Source: Natranaerovirga pectinivora
GTDB lineage: Bacteria > Bacillota > Clostridia > Lachnospirales > DSM-24629
NCBI RefSeq assembly: GCF_004342165.1
Contig: NZ_SMAL01000001.1
Location: forward strand, 1 to 64,000
Direction of reading: 5' to 3'
DNA length: 64,000 nt
Below the pieces are notes generated by a model that saw only the letters and a program-made list of their open reading frames with translations, made no database searches and was not told the DNA's origin. This document shows positions 55,540 to 63,485 of the stretch, piece after piece. Both the position numbers and the translations under genes were made by a program. Each line of letters begins with the position of its first letter. Within the stretch, counting starts at the first letter, position 1.

Positions 55540-56457
55540 TTGAAGGTTGATATTATTTCTGGTTTTTTGGGAGCGGGAAAGACCACTTTGTTGATTAAGT
55601 TGTTGTCAGAGATTTTTTCTGGTGAGAGAGTTGTTGTTATTGAAAATGAGTTTGGGGAAGTTGGCATTGATGGGGCTATTTTAAAAGAATATACAATGAA
55701 TGTAAAAGAGTTGTATTCTGGGTGTATTTGTTGTAGTGTTGTTGGTGATTTTGTTGAAGCCTTACATGGAATAATAGTAGATTATAAGCCTGAGAGAATT
55801 TTAATTGAACCTTCTGGTGTTGCTAAGCTTTCGGATATAAAAAAGGCTTGTGGGAAGTCTAAGTTTTCTATGGACATGGATCTGAATATGATATTTACAG
55901 TGGTTGATGCTACTAAGTATGAGGTGCATAATAGGAATTTTGGTGAGTTTTTTAGAGATCAAATTAAGCATGCCAATACACTTTTATTAACGCGTGTGGA
56001 GAAATTATCTGAGGAAGAATTAAATGATTTAGTTGAAGAATTAAAAAAGAAAAATACATCGGCAAATATTATTAGTCAACCATTGGATCAATTAAAGAGT
56101 GAAGATATTGTTCATATTGGGGAAAACTATGAACTGCCAAAAGGGAAAATAAGAGCAGTGCTGAACTCAAAAAGTACAAGTGCCAATGATGCTTTTGAGA
56201 AATGGGAAAGAAGAACAAGTAAGTGTTTTAATAAGAACGAAATAAATCAAATTTTAGTTAAAATAGATGAAGGTTTTGGTGGGAATATTCTTAGAGCCAA
56301 AGGGTGTTTTAAAACCTATTCTGATGAATGGATTCAGTTTAATTATGTTTCTAAAGAATTTAAAATTCAAAATATGACACCTCAAAAAGAAGGACAAATT
56401 TATATCGTTGGTAATAATTTGAAAAATGATGTTTTGGAAGATCTTTTCGGTTGTTAG
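55540..56457 (+). CDS. G3E GTPase of the CobW/YjiA type (metal chaperone)
   Basis: G3E GTPases deliver metals such as zinc or cobalt to target proteins. The 305-residue protein shows the P-loop GFLGAGKTTLL at residues 8-18, the ENEFGEVGIDG switch, the metal site GCICCSVVGDF (CxCC) near residue 65 and the ILIEPSGVA motif. The C-terminal CobW_C domain is present. A TTG start follows AAGGGTGA. It follows the ECF transporter by 37 nt and precedes the fused G3E-permease gene, suggesting one metal-handling unit. Confidence 0.9.
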   Translation: MKVDIISGFLGAGKTTLLIKLLSEIFSGERVVVIENEFGEVGIDGAILKEYTMNVKELYSGCICCSVVGDFVEALHGIIVDYKPERILIEPSGVAKLSDIKKACGKSKFSMDMDLNMIFTVVDATKYEVHNRNFGEFFRDQIKHANTLLLTRVEKLSEEELNDLVEELKKKNTSANIISQPLDQLKSEDIVHIGENYELPKGKIRAVLNSKSTSANDAFEKWERRTSKCFNKNEINQILVKIDEGFGGNILRAKGCFKTYSDEWIQFNYVSKEFKIQNMTPQKEGQIYIVGNNLKNDVLEDLFGC

Positions 56458-56467
56458 GGGGAGGACT

Positions 56468-58027
56468 TTGAAGGTTAAAGTAGATATTATAACAGGCTTT
56501 TTAGGTGCAGGTAAAACGAGCTTTTGCAATGAATATCTTCAAACAAAAGAATTTAATCAAAGGAATGTATTATATATTCAGCTTGAACAAGGAGAAATAA
56601 ACCTAGAAACTAAGGAAGGCATCCTATTCAAAAGTATTCCTAATGAAGATGGGTTGTCATCTTCTTTGTTATTACAGTGGATATATGAGTATCAACCTGA
56701 CTATATTATTATCGAAGCAAATGGAATGAGATACTTAGATGAAATATTCAAGGTGTTTAAGGGTCCGGAAGTGAAAAAAAGAACCTTTATACGTCATATC
56801 TACAATTGTATAAATGGCAAACAATGGGAAATCTATATGCGTAATTTTAAGGACTTGTTCTTTGATCAGTTTAATAACAGTGATATCATAGTATTAAATC
56901 AAAGGGACTACACAGATAAAGAAGAAATAAATATAGTAAAAGCAGAGTTAGCCAATTTGAAATCAGGCTGTAAAATATGGGAAATAACAGATGCTGACAA
57001 TTTTAATTCTAGTGGGGACGATTTAGAGAATGATAACATAGATAGACACCTAGAAGGTATATTGCCTTTTGTTTTAAGTATTTCAATGATATACATATTA
57101 TTTACCCTTATAAACCCATACATAAATTTATCTTTATATGGTACGATTTTTGTAGGCTTATTGTTAGAAGCCATTCCCTTTCTTTTAATTGGTTCTATGA
57201 TTTCTGCATTGATCCAAGTTTTTGTATCTGAAGAATGGATCACCAAATGGTTTCCTAAAAATAAAACAGTAGGCTTTTTAGTGGCATTAGGTGCAGGCGT
57301 GTTTTTTCCTGTTTGTGATTGTGCCATTATCCCTATTATGAGGCGATTAATTAAAAAAGGCATACCTATTTCTATTGCCATTACCTTTATGTTAGCAGCA
57401 CCTATTGTTGATCCAGTGGTTATTTTATCTACCTTTTATGCCTTTTGGTCAAATACGATGGTTGTCTATTATAGGATTATTCTGGGCCTAATTATTGCTT
57501 TATTAGTGGGACTCATTTTTTCTCTTGTACAAAAGAAAAAGGATATTTTAAAGGAAGATGTGAATTTGTTTTTGTGTCAATGTGGTTATTGTCAATTAGA
57601 AACAACTAGACCCTATCCTTTAAAAGATAAAATTAAAGCAGTTTTTCAACATGGTGGCTCTGAATTTTTAGGAATCGGTAGATTTTTTGTTATAGCCGCG
57701 ATGGTATCCACTGCAATACAATTGTATCTCCCAGATAATTTAGTAGAGCAATTAAGCCAAAAAGAAGGTCTTTCTTTGATTATAATGATGTTAGCAGCTT
57801 TTATTATGTCTATATGTTCCACATCAGATGCTTTCTTAGCTCAAAGTTTAGGAAGTGTTTTTCCTATATCATCTATTATGGGATTTTTAGTATTTGGCGC
57901 ATTATTAGATATAAAAAATCTTATGATACTTTTAAGTTTGTTTAAAAAAAGGTTTGTAATAAAATTAACAAGTATAATAACGTTGGTTTCATTAATTGTT
58001 CTTTCGATTTTTGTAGTATTATTGTAG
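56468..58027 (+). CDS. Fusion of a G3E-like GTPase domain and a YraQ-type permease
   Basis: This 519-residue protein has two parts. Residues 1-190 resemble a G3E GTPase, with a P-loop GFLGAGKTSF, but the CxCC metal site is absent and the family motif is altered to IIEANGM. From about residue 195 it is a permease of the YraQ/DUF318 family with eight or more helices. It has the motifs FPVCDCAIIPIMRRLIKKG and AAPIVDPVVILS, and a CQCGYC loop near 370. B. subtilis YcgR is the permease half alone. A TTG start follows GGGGAGG. The fusion couples a GTPase to the transporter, and substrate is unknown. Confidence 0.8.
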   Translation: MKVKVDIITGFLGAGKTSFCNEYLQTKEFNQRNVLYIQLEQGEINLETKEGILFKSIPNEDGLSSSLLLQWIYEYQPDYIIIEANGMRYLDEIFKVFKGPEVKKRTFIRHIYNCINGKQWEIYMRNFKDLFFDQFNNSDIIVLNQRDYTDKEEINIVKAELANLKSGCKIWEITDADNFNSSGDDLENDNIDRHLEGILPFVLSISMIYILFTLINPYINLSLYGTIFVGLLLEAIPFLLIGSMISALIQVFVSEEWITKWFPKNKTVGFLVALGAGVFFPVCDCAIIPIMRRLIKKGIPISIAITFMLAAPIVDPVVILSTFYAFWSNTMVVYYRIILGLIIALLVGLIFSLVQKKKDILKEDVNLFLCQCGYCQLETTRPYPLKDKIKAVFQHGGSEFLGIGRFFVIAAMVSTAIQLYLPDNLVEQLSQKEGLSLIIMMLAAFIMSICSTSDAFLAQSLGSVFPISSIMGFLVFGALLDIKNLMILLSLFKKRFVIKLTSIITLVSLIVLSIFVVLL

Positions 58028-58040
58028 ATAGGAGGTTTCA

Positions 58041-58853
58041 ATGAAATTAGATAAAAAGCAACCCTTAAATATTTATGTGGTATTACAAAGTACATTAATA
58101 GCACTTTTTCTTTGTGGATTTTTATACATTTTGTATCAAGGCTGGATACTTAAGTATTTGCATCCTAGAATGATCAAATATGTTTGGATCGCTATATTTA
58201 CATTTATAGGTATTATAGTTGCTTATCTAAAAAACTTTTTATCCTTTAAAAAAGCTGGCCGAATGCCATATACCTACTTTGTATTCTTAATTCCAATAGG
58301 TTTTATGTTCTTTTTACCTCCTGTTACATTAGATTCTTCCTTTGTTCAAGGTTCTAGAATTAATCTTTATAAAAATGAAAAAGATAATGAAAATAATATT
58401 GAAGATAAACTTTCGGTAAAAGAAGATAAAAAACTATTATCAAATATCTTGCAAGAAACCCCTTTAAGGACTTATTTTTTAAATGAAGAAGATGGTTATA
58501 TTATTATAGAACAAGAGAATTTTTACTCTAGTTTAATGGCATTGCACTTTTCTAAGAATCAATATATAGGAAAGTCAATCGTTATTGAAGGGTTTGTTTA
58601 TAGTGATGCCTCTTTTTTAGAGAATGAATTTATTATTAGTCAATTTCTGATGTCTTGTTGTGTGGCAGATGTCCAGTTAATCGGACTAATTTGTCAGTAT
58701 GAAGAGGAAACAGAGATTCAAGTAGATCAGTGGTTTAGGGTAGAAGGCATACTTGCTGAGGGTGAAGGTCTTAATAATGGAATGACTATGGTTGTTGTTG
58801 AAAAGATGACATCAATAGATGAACCAGAACACATCTACATTTATCCATATTAA
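58041..58853 (+). CDS. DUF1980 / TIGR03943 family putative permease partner
   Basis: This 270-residue protein has two to three N-terminal membrane helices and a C-terminal extracytoplasmic domain containing GKSIVIEGFVYSDASFLENEF and SCCVADVQLIGL. This family is regularly encoded beside YraQ-type permeases (B. subtilis YcgQ with YcgR) and is thought to be its partner. It starts 13 nt after the fusion gene, so they are one operon. Confidence 0.85.
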   Translation: MKLDKKQPLNIYVVLQSTLIALFLCGFLYILYQGWILKYLHPRMIKYVWIAIFTFIGIIVAYLKNFLSFKKAGRMPYTYFVFLIPIGFMFFLPPVTLDSSFVQGSRINLYKNEKDNENNIEDKLSVKEDKKLLSNILQETPLRTYFLNEEDGYIIIEQENFYSSLMALHFSKNQYIGKSIVIEGFVYSDASFLENEFIISQFLMSCCVADVQLIGLICQYEEETEIQVDQWFRVEGILAEGEGLNNGMTMVVVEKMTSIDEPEHIYIYPY

Positions 58854-58868
58854 CGAAGCCTAATATCC

Positions 58869-58889
58869 AAATCTTTGCAAGGAAGTTTG
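58869..58889 (+). repeat. Copy of a 21-nt motif also found at 7237-7257
   Basis: AAATCTTTGCAAGGAAGTTTG differs at two positions from the loop of the 7220 inverted repeat. Both are intergenic. Confidence 0.5.
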
Positions 58890-58943
58890 CAGAGTAGGAT
58901 GCAGGTTCGATGTATAAACTAATAGAAAATTGTGATTAAAGCA

Positions 58944-59033
58944 TTGAATAATTATGTTTATAGTGATAAAATATATTTAGAAAGTTATATTTACGAGTTG
59001 CAAAGGCGCGATGTTTTTCATCGTGCCTTTTTT
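58944..59033 (+). promoter_or_regulatory. Promoter plus hairpin leader before the AnfO-like gene
   Basis: TTGAAT at 58944-58949 and TAAAAT at 58967-58972 are 17 bp apart, a weak sigma-A promoter. GCAAAGG then begins a hairpin at 59002-59030 (GGCGCGATG with CATCGTGCC, 5-nt loop) ending in T6. The gene begins 83 nt later. The order matches the leaders at 23536, 26682 and 33341. Confidence 0.65.
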
Positions 59034-59115
59034 CATGTCGTTAAACAAAACAAAACTTATGACTTGAGCGTAGGGATAGGCATGGGTTTAAGCTAAGAAG
59101 AAAGGGGTAAGTATT

Positions 59116-59778
59116 ATGAATTTGAAGATCGGAGTTGTACTAGACCAACAAGGGTATACAATACCATTTGATGAAGAAGGATTAATAAAAGTTTTTGAGA
59201 AAGACAATAATCGGTGGATTGTATCTAAGGAAATACCTATATCTATAAATAAAGAAAAAGGGATGAAGGGGATAAGAGAAGAAATAGCCAATATAGCTGA
59301 TGCTATTCAAATGTGTAAAATCATAGTGGCTAAAAAGGCAATAGGCCTATTTTATACTGTATTGGAAGTCAAAGGATTCAATATTTACGAATTAGAAGGG
59401 AAACCAGAAGAATTTCTGGATTTTGTTTTAGAAAATGAAGCAACAGATTCATATTATGATATAGATACAGCAAATGAGATTAAAGAAGTAAAAAAAGAGA
59501 ATGAAGCAATTGTGATTCACATGCCACAAAAAATTAATGAAAATGGAGATTATTATTTGAATTTAAAAGAAGAACAATGTGGAAATGGAGGATTTACATC
59601 CAAACAAGTATTATTGCCTTTTTTTAAAAAAGCAATGTTTTATCAATTAGAAATCATATGTAGCCATATACCACCTTGGTTTGATCGTGAATTTGAGTCC
59701 CTTGGATTAGAAAAAGAAGTGGAACAAATAAATGATAATGAATATAAAGTTATGGTTACTAGAAAAATCTGTGACTAA
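59116..59778 (+). CDS. AnfO-like protein (Fe-only nitrogenase accessory family)
   Basis: This 220-residue cytosolic protein resembles AnfO, an accessory protein first found with iron-only nitrogenase. Family-like stretches are KIGVVLDQQGYTIPFDEEGL at the N terminus, EELEGKPEEFLDFV-type text near residue 95, and YQLEIICSHIPPWFDREFESLG near 180. No nitrogenase gene is present here. The gene lies beside modABC and has a leader like those of the molybdenum operons. A role in molybdenum supply is therefore plausible, but unproven. Confidence 0.6.
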   Translation: MNLKIGVVLDQQGYTIPFDEEGLIKVFEKDNNRWIVSKEIPISINKEKGMKGIREEIANIADAIQMCKIIVAKKAIGLFYTVLEVKGFNIYELEGKPEEFLDFVLENEATDSYYDIDTANEIKEVKKENEAIVIHMPQKINENGDYYLNLKEEQCGNGGFTSKQVLLPFFKKAMFYQLEIICSHIPPWFDREFESLGLEKEVEQINDNEYKVMVTRKICD

Positions 59779-59797
59779 GATAAGAAGGAGAGTTTCT

Positions 59798-60757
59798 ATG
59801 GAGACAATAACAACTAAGTATGGAAAATTAAATGGCATCGTTTCGTCCCAACTGTACGACAATGGCCAAGTTAAAGAATGTCGATTAAATCAATACAATA
59901 CAATTACGACTCAATTCGGGACATTAATTCCACATTATACAGAAGATGAAGTTAGGCGAAAGTATATTAAGGCATTGTCTTTTTTTCAAGATGGTAATGT
60001 AAAAAGCATTTCATTAGAAGAACAAATCATAGTTAATACAAGTATTGGATTAATAAAGGCTGAATATATGTCCTTTTACGAAGAGGGGGCTTTGAAAAGA
60101 ATTTTTCCTCTAAATGGAAAATTAACAGGATATTGGACGGAAGAAAATGAGTATGAATTGGCAGATGAAAACAATTTTAACTTTTCTTTTGGATCATTTA
60201 ATACTAAAATTATAGGTATTTTATTTTATCCTTCAGGTGAGGTTAAAAGTCTTACATTTTGGCCTAGGGAATTGGTAATGGTAGAAACCTCAATAGGGAC
60301 TATAGCAGTAAGAATTGGAATATCCCTATATGAAAATGGCGCGCTCAAATCTTGTGAGCCATCAATGCCTATTCGTGTTGTTACCCCCATAGGCAATATA
60401 CTTGCATACGATATAAACGCAGTTGGCATTAATGGTGATGATAATTCATTGAAATTCAATGAAGATGGTAGCGTTAAATCTTTAGTCTGTTCAACGGATG
60501 AGATAGAAGCAATATCTAAAAAAGCAGGTGAAAAAATAATAGTGCGACCGAATCTAACACCTAATATGTTTGATTACGATGCGATGGATGTTATTCCATT
60601 TACAATTTATTTTTATGAGGATAAAATTACTATTCAAGATAATAAAAAAGAGTATGACTTCCAATTAGAGGAATGGGAATTTACAATAAAAAATAATGTT
60701 CAAAAACCCATCTCAAAATGTAGCGATTGCTCTAGTTGTACAATGGTATGCGGATAG
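59798..60757 (+). CDS. Repeat protein with cysteine-rich C terminus
   Basis: This 319-residue protein is built from about six repeats of 30-50 residues, each pairing TxxGxL with a later YxxGxVKS motif: LYDNGQVKEC, FFQDGNVKSI, FYEEGALKRI, FYPSGEVKSL, LYENGALKSC and FNEDGSVKSL. This resembles MORN-like beta-hairpin repeats. The last residues, CSDCSSCTMVCG, put four cysteines close together. The ATG at 59798 has AAGGAG ahead of it, and it follows the AnfO-like gene by 19 nt. Function unknown; the tail might bind metal. Confidence 0.7.
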   Translation: METITTKYGKLNGIVSSQLYDNGQVKECRLNQYNTITTQFGTLIPHYTEDEVRRKYIKALSFFQDGNVKSISLEEQIIVNTSIGLIKAEYMSFYEEGALKRIFPLNGKLTGYWTEENEYELADENNFNFSFGSFNTKIIGILFYPSGEVKSLTFWPRELVMVETSIGTIAVRIGISLYENGALKSCEPSMPIRVVTPIGNILAYDINAVGINGDDNSLKFNEDGSVKSLVCSTDEIEAISKKAGEKIIVRPNLTPNMFDYDAMDVIPFTIYFYEDKITIQDNKKEYDFQLEEWEFTIKNNVQKPISKCSDCSSCTMVCG

Positions 60758-60758
60758 A

Positions 60759-60788
60759 AAGGGGTAAGCTTAGTACGGCTTACCCCTT
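60759..60788. terminator. Terminator-like hairpin between convergent genes
   Basis: AAGGGGTAAGC pairs with GCTTACCCCTT (8-nt loop) and overlaps the modC stop codon. The T run is short on either side, so strength is uncertain. Confidence 0.6.
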
Positions 60789-61847
60789 ATTAGCGTCCAT
60801 AAGAAATATTTCTTCCGGAGGAATGTAAATGGTTATTGAATCATTTGTGATTTTTAATGAGTCACTTTTGGGAATTTCAATTGTTAAGATGCATCCAGAT
60901 GCATCGACAATTACTGTGGTAGAGAAAATACTGTCTGTTTTTTCTAATATATGACAAGAAAACATATTCTCTTTTAATACTGTATTTGAAGGGAATACTT
61001 TTATGGTATGAGCTCTTATACCAGCATAGACGCTGCTACTTTTAAGCGTGTGTTTTTTTGTAGATTTAAAAATAAGAGCATTTGATTTTAAGGTATAATA
61101 CCCATTTTCTTCTTTTACTACCTGAGTTTTGAAGATGTTTTTACAACTTGTCATTTGAGCGACAGCTACACTTTTTGGAGAGAATATAATATCATCTTTG
61201 GTACCTATTTGAATAGTTTTACCTTTATCTACAACCATTATATGATTACAAAGTCTATAGGCTTCTTCCATATTATGGGTTACTAACAAGACGATGCCAT
61301 CATAATTTTCTTTTATGATATTTAAGAGTTCTTTTTCAAGAAGATGCTTAATATGACTGTCTAAAGCAGAGAAAGGTTCATCAAGTAATAGTAAACTTGG
61401 TTCAGTAATTAATGTGCGAGCCAATGCGGTTCTTTGTTGTTGTCCCCCAGATAATTGGGATGGATAATGGTTTTCAAGGCCTGCTAACTGCATTTTCTGA
61501 ATCATATGGACAACCTTTTTCTTTTGTGTATCTTTATCTAAATGTGAAATGCCATATGCAATATTCTTAAAGACCGTTAAATGAGGGAATAGGGCATAGT
61601 TTTGAAAAACATAGCCAATATTTCTTTTTCTAGCAGGGAGATTGATTTTAGATTCAGATGAATACAGTATTTGACCATTTAGGGTTATAATACCCTCATC
61701 AGGTGTAGAAAGGCCAGCCAGGGATTTTAGGGTTAAGCTTTTTCCACATCCTGATGAGCCTAGTATACCTAAAACACCTTTATGGGCTTTGAAAGAGGTA
61801 TCCAGTGTGAAATTTCCTAAAGTTTTTTGTATAGATACTTCAAGCAT
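60780..61847 (-). CDS. modC: Molybdate ABC transporter ATPase ModC
   Basis: This 355-residue ATPase of the molybdate importer has Walker A GSSGCGKSLTL near residue 31, the signature PSQLSGGQQQRTALARTL near 131 and Walker B LLLLDEPFSALDS near 155. The C-terminal region carries a TOBE-like domain that binds oxyanion. It is the last gene of modABC, 4 nt after modB. Confidence 0.92.
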   Translation of the reverse strand: MLEVSIQKTLGNFTLDTSFKAHKGVLGILGSSGCGKSLTLKSLAGLSTPDEGIITLNGQILYSSESKINLPARKRNIGYVFQNYALFPHLTVFKNIAYGISHLDKDTQKKKVVHMIQKMQLAGLENHYPSQLSGGQQQRTALARTLITEPSLLLLDEPFSALDSHIKHLLEKELLNIIKENYDGIVLLVTHNMEEAYRLCNHIMVVDKGKTIQIGTKDDIIFSPKSVAVAQMTSCKNIFKTQVVKEENGYYTLKSNALIFKSTKKHTLKSSSVYAGIRAHTIKVFPSNTVLKENMFSCHILEKTDSIFSTTVIVDASGCILTIEIPKSDSLKITNDSITIYIPPEEIFLMDANKG

Positions 61848-61851
61848 ATGA

Positions 61852-62523
61852 TCAACCTCTTTTCATTTTCCGTTCTAACCAATTAATGGTAAATAAGACT
61901 ATAATGGCAATGCAAGTCATAACAAAAACAAGTAAATTCGCCAATTCTTTGTTTCCTACTTGTAGGGCATCATAGATGGCTATTGGCATCGTCATTGTTT
62001 TGCCAGGAATGCTCCCTGAAACCATCAATGTGGTACCAAAATCCCCAAGTGCTCTAACAAAAGTCATTGTGACACCTGCCAAAATCCCACGCCAAGCAAT
62101 GGGGATTACAATGGTGAAGAAAATATTTATTTCACTCCGCCCTAACAATCGTGCAGCATTTAGATAATCTTTATTGATTTCTATAAATGATGCTTTTGAA
62201 GACTTAATTAGAAAGGGGATAGAAACAATAGTAGCTGCTATGATGGCACCAGTTGGGGTGAAAACAATCATAGTATTAAAGTGTTTTTCTAAAAAAATTC
62301 CAATTGGAGATTGTCTCCCCAGTAGAATTAGAATATAGTATCCTAATACTGTAGGAGGCAATACAACAGGAAGATTAGTAAGTGTGTCAATAAAATCAAT
62401 AATTTTTCCATTTCCTTTACTTAATAAATAGGCAATGGGAAGACCGATGATAATTCCAATTACAGTGGCTGTTGTTGCTACACGAAAAGACAAATACAGA
62501 GGAAACAAATTAAGTGTTCCCAT
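61852..62523 (-). CDS. modB: Molybdate ABC transporter permease ModB
   Basis: This 223-residue permease has five or six helices. The conserved stretches are LPVVLPPTVLGYYILILLGR near residue 51, ALGDFGTTLMVSGSIPGKT near 160, and the EINKDYLNAARLLGRSE coupling loop near 114. It lies between modA and modC with gaps of 2-4 nt. Confidence 0.94.
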   Translation of the reverse strand: MGTLNLFPLYLSFRVATTATVIGIIIGLPIAYLLSKGNGKIIDFIDTLTNLPVVLPPTVLGYYILILLGRQSPIGIFLEKHFNTMIVFTPTGAIIAATIVSIPFLIKSSKASFIEINKDYLNAARLLGRSEINIFFTIVIPIAWRGILAGVTMTFVRALGDFGTTLMVSGSIPGKTMTMPIAIYDALQVGNKELANLLVFVMTCIAIIVLFTINWLERKMKRG

Positions 62524-62525
62524 AC

Positions 62526-63296
62526 CTATTCCTCGGGCGAAATAAGGCCATACTTGCTCATTATTTCTTGGCCTTCCGTACTAATTACGAAGTTTATAAA
62601 AGAACGGGCAAGTTTTTCATTTTGAGCATTTGTTGTAACAGCCATGGATTTATATAAAGGCGTGTGGAGGTTATCATCTATTATATTAAAATTTAATTCT
62701 TCGTCCTTAAGTGATAAGGCAATAATACCTACTTCAGCATTTCCAGTAGTTACAAAGGTTAAAGCCTCTGAAATATTTTTGCCATATACTATTTTTGATT
62801 CTAAATGATCCCATAAACCAGAAGAAACTAAAGCTTCTTTAGCAGCTAAACCATAAGGCGCATGTTCTGGCGTGGCAATAGCAATTTTTACGATTTCCGG
62901 TTTTAGCAAATCATCTAAAGTGTTGATATGTATTAGATTTTTTTTATTAGATACAATGCCGATTCGACCTATAGCATATAGGTTAATTGAATCAGCGTAT
63001 ATAAAGCCTTTTTGATACAAATTTTCAATAGATACTTCATCAGCTGCAGCAATTATATCATAAGGTGCACCATTTCTGATTTGTTCTGATAACATGCCTG
63101 TTGAGCCAAAAACAAAAGAAACTTTCACATCATTGTGTTGCTCAAAAGCTGCTCCAAGTTCTGTAAATGCATTTGTAAGGCTACCAGCCGCAGCTACAGT
63201 GATTGCTGGAGAAGCATTCTTAGCATTGGATGTATTAATACTACAACCTGAAAAAATAAATAAACATAAGAGTAAAAATATAAAGTTTAATTTCAT
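62526..63296 (-). CDS. modA: Molybdate-binding lipoprotein ModA
   Basis: This is a 256-residue substrate-binding lipoprotein. The signal MKLNFIFLLLCLFIFSGC has the lipobox FSGC. The mature part has VAAAGSLTNAFTELGAAF near residue 38, then VSFVFGSTGMLSEQI and GAPYDIIAAADE, the residues that hold the oxyanion. Tungstate is an alternative cargo. The ATG at 63296 follows AAAGGGG. It shares its promoter region with a divergent regulator. Confidence 0.93.
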   Translation of the reverse strand: MKLNFIFLLLCLFIFSGCSINTSNAKNASPAITVAAAGSLTNAFTELGAAFEQHNDVKVSFVFGSTGMLSEQIRNGAPYDIIAAADEVSIENLYQKGFIYADSINLYAIGRIGIVSNKKNLIHINTLDDLLKPEIVKIAIATPEHAPYGLAAKEALVSSGLWDHLESKIVYGKNISEALTFVTTGNAEVGIIALSLKDEELNFNIIDDNLHTPLYKSMAVTTNAQNEKLARSFINFVISTEGQEIMSKYGLISPEE

Positions 63297-63374
63297 AAAA
63301 AACACCCCTTTTATTAAGAGTCGAAGAAATATGGATTCAATGGTGGAACCATAATTTTATGTAATGTTAAGTAT

Positions 63375-63451
63375 ATTATAGTACTGTTTCATCATGGTGT
63401 CAATGTGAAACGTGACTTAAAATTGCTAAACATTATGAAACGTGATATAAT
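63375..63451. promoter_or_regulatory. Divergent mod/regulator promoters with three TGAAAC sites
   Basis: On the minus strand, TTGACA (63403-63398), a 17-bp spacer and TATAAT (63380-63375) drive modABC. On the plus strand, TTGCTA (63423-63428) and TATAAT (63446-63451), also 17 bp apart, drive the regulator. TGAAAC occurs three times: in the mod spacer (minus strand, 63386-63391), between the promoters (GTGAAACGTGAC, 63405-63416) and in the regulator spacer (ATGAAACGTGAT, 63435-63446). Confidence 0.7.
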
Positions 63452-63485
63452 ATTAGAAATAAAATTATGGAGGATGGTATTATTT

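Noticed and set aside
56254-56529. Possible frameshift splitting one gene into the two adjacent G3E genes
   Set aside because: The first G3E gene has a complete C-terminal domain and stop, and the second has its own GGGGAGG and a new P-loop, so they are separate genes.
59116-59778. Evidence of nitrogen fixation from the AnfO-like gene
   Set aside because: No nifHDK, anfHDGK or cofactor-assembly gene is in the window, and AnfO-like proteins may have wider roles.
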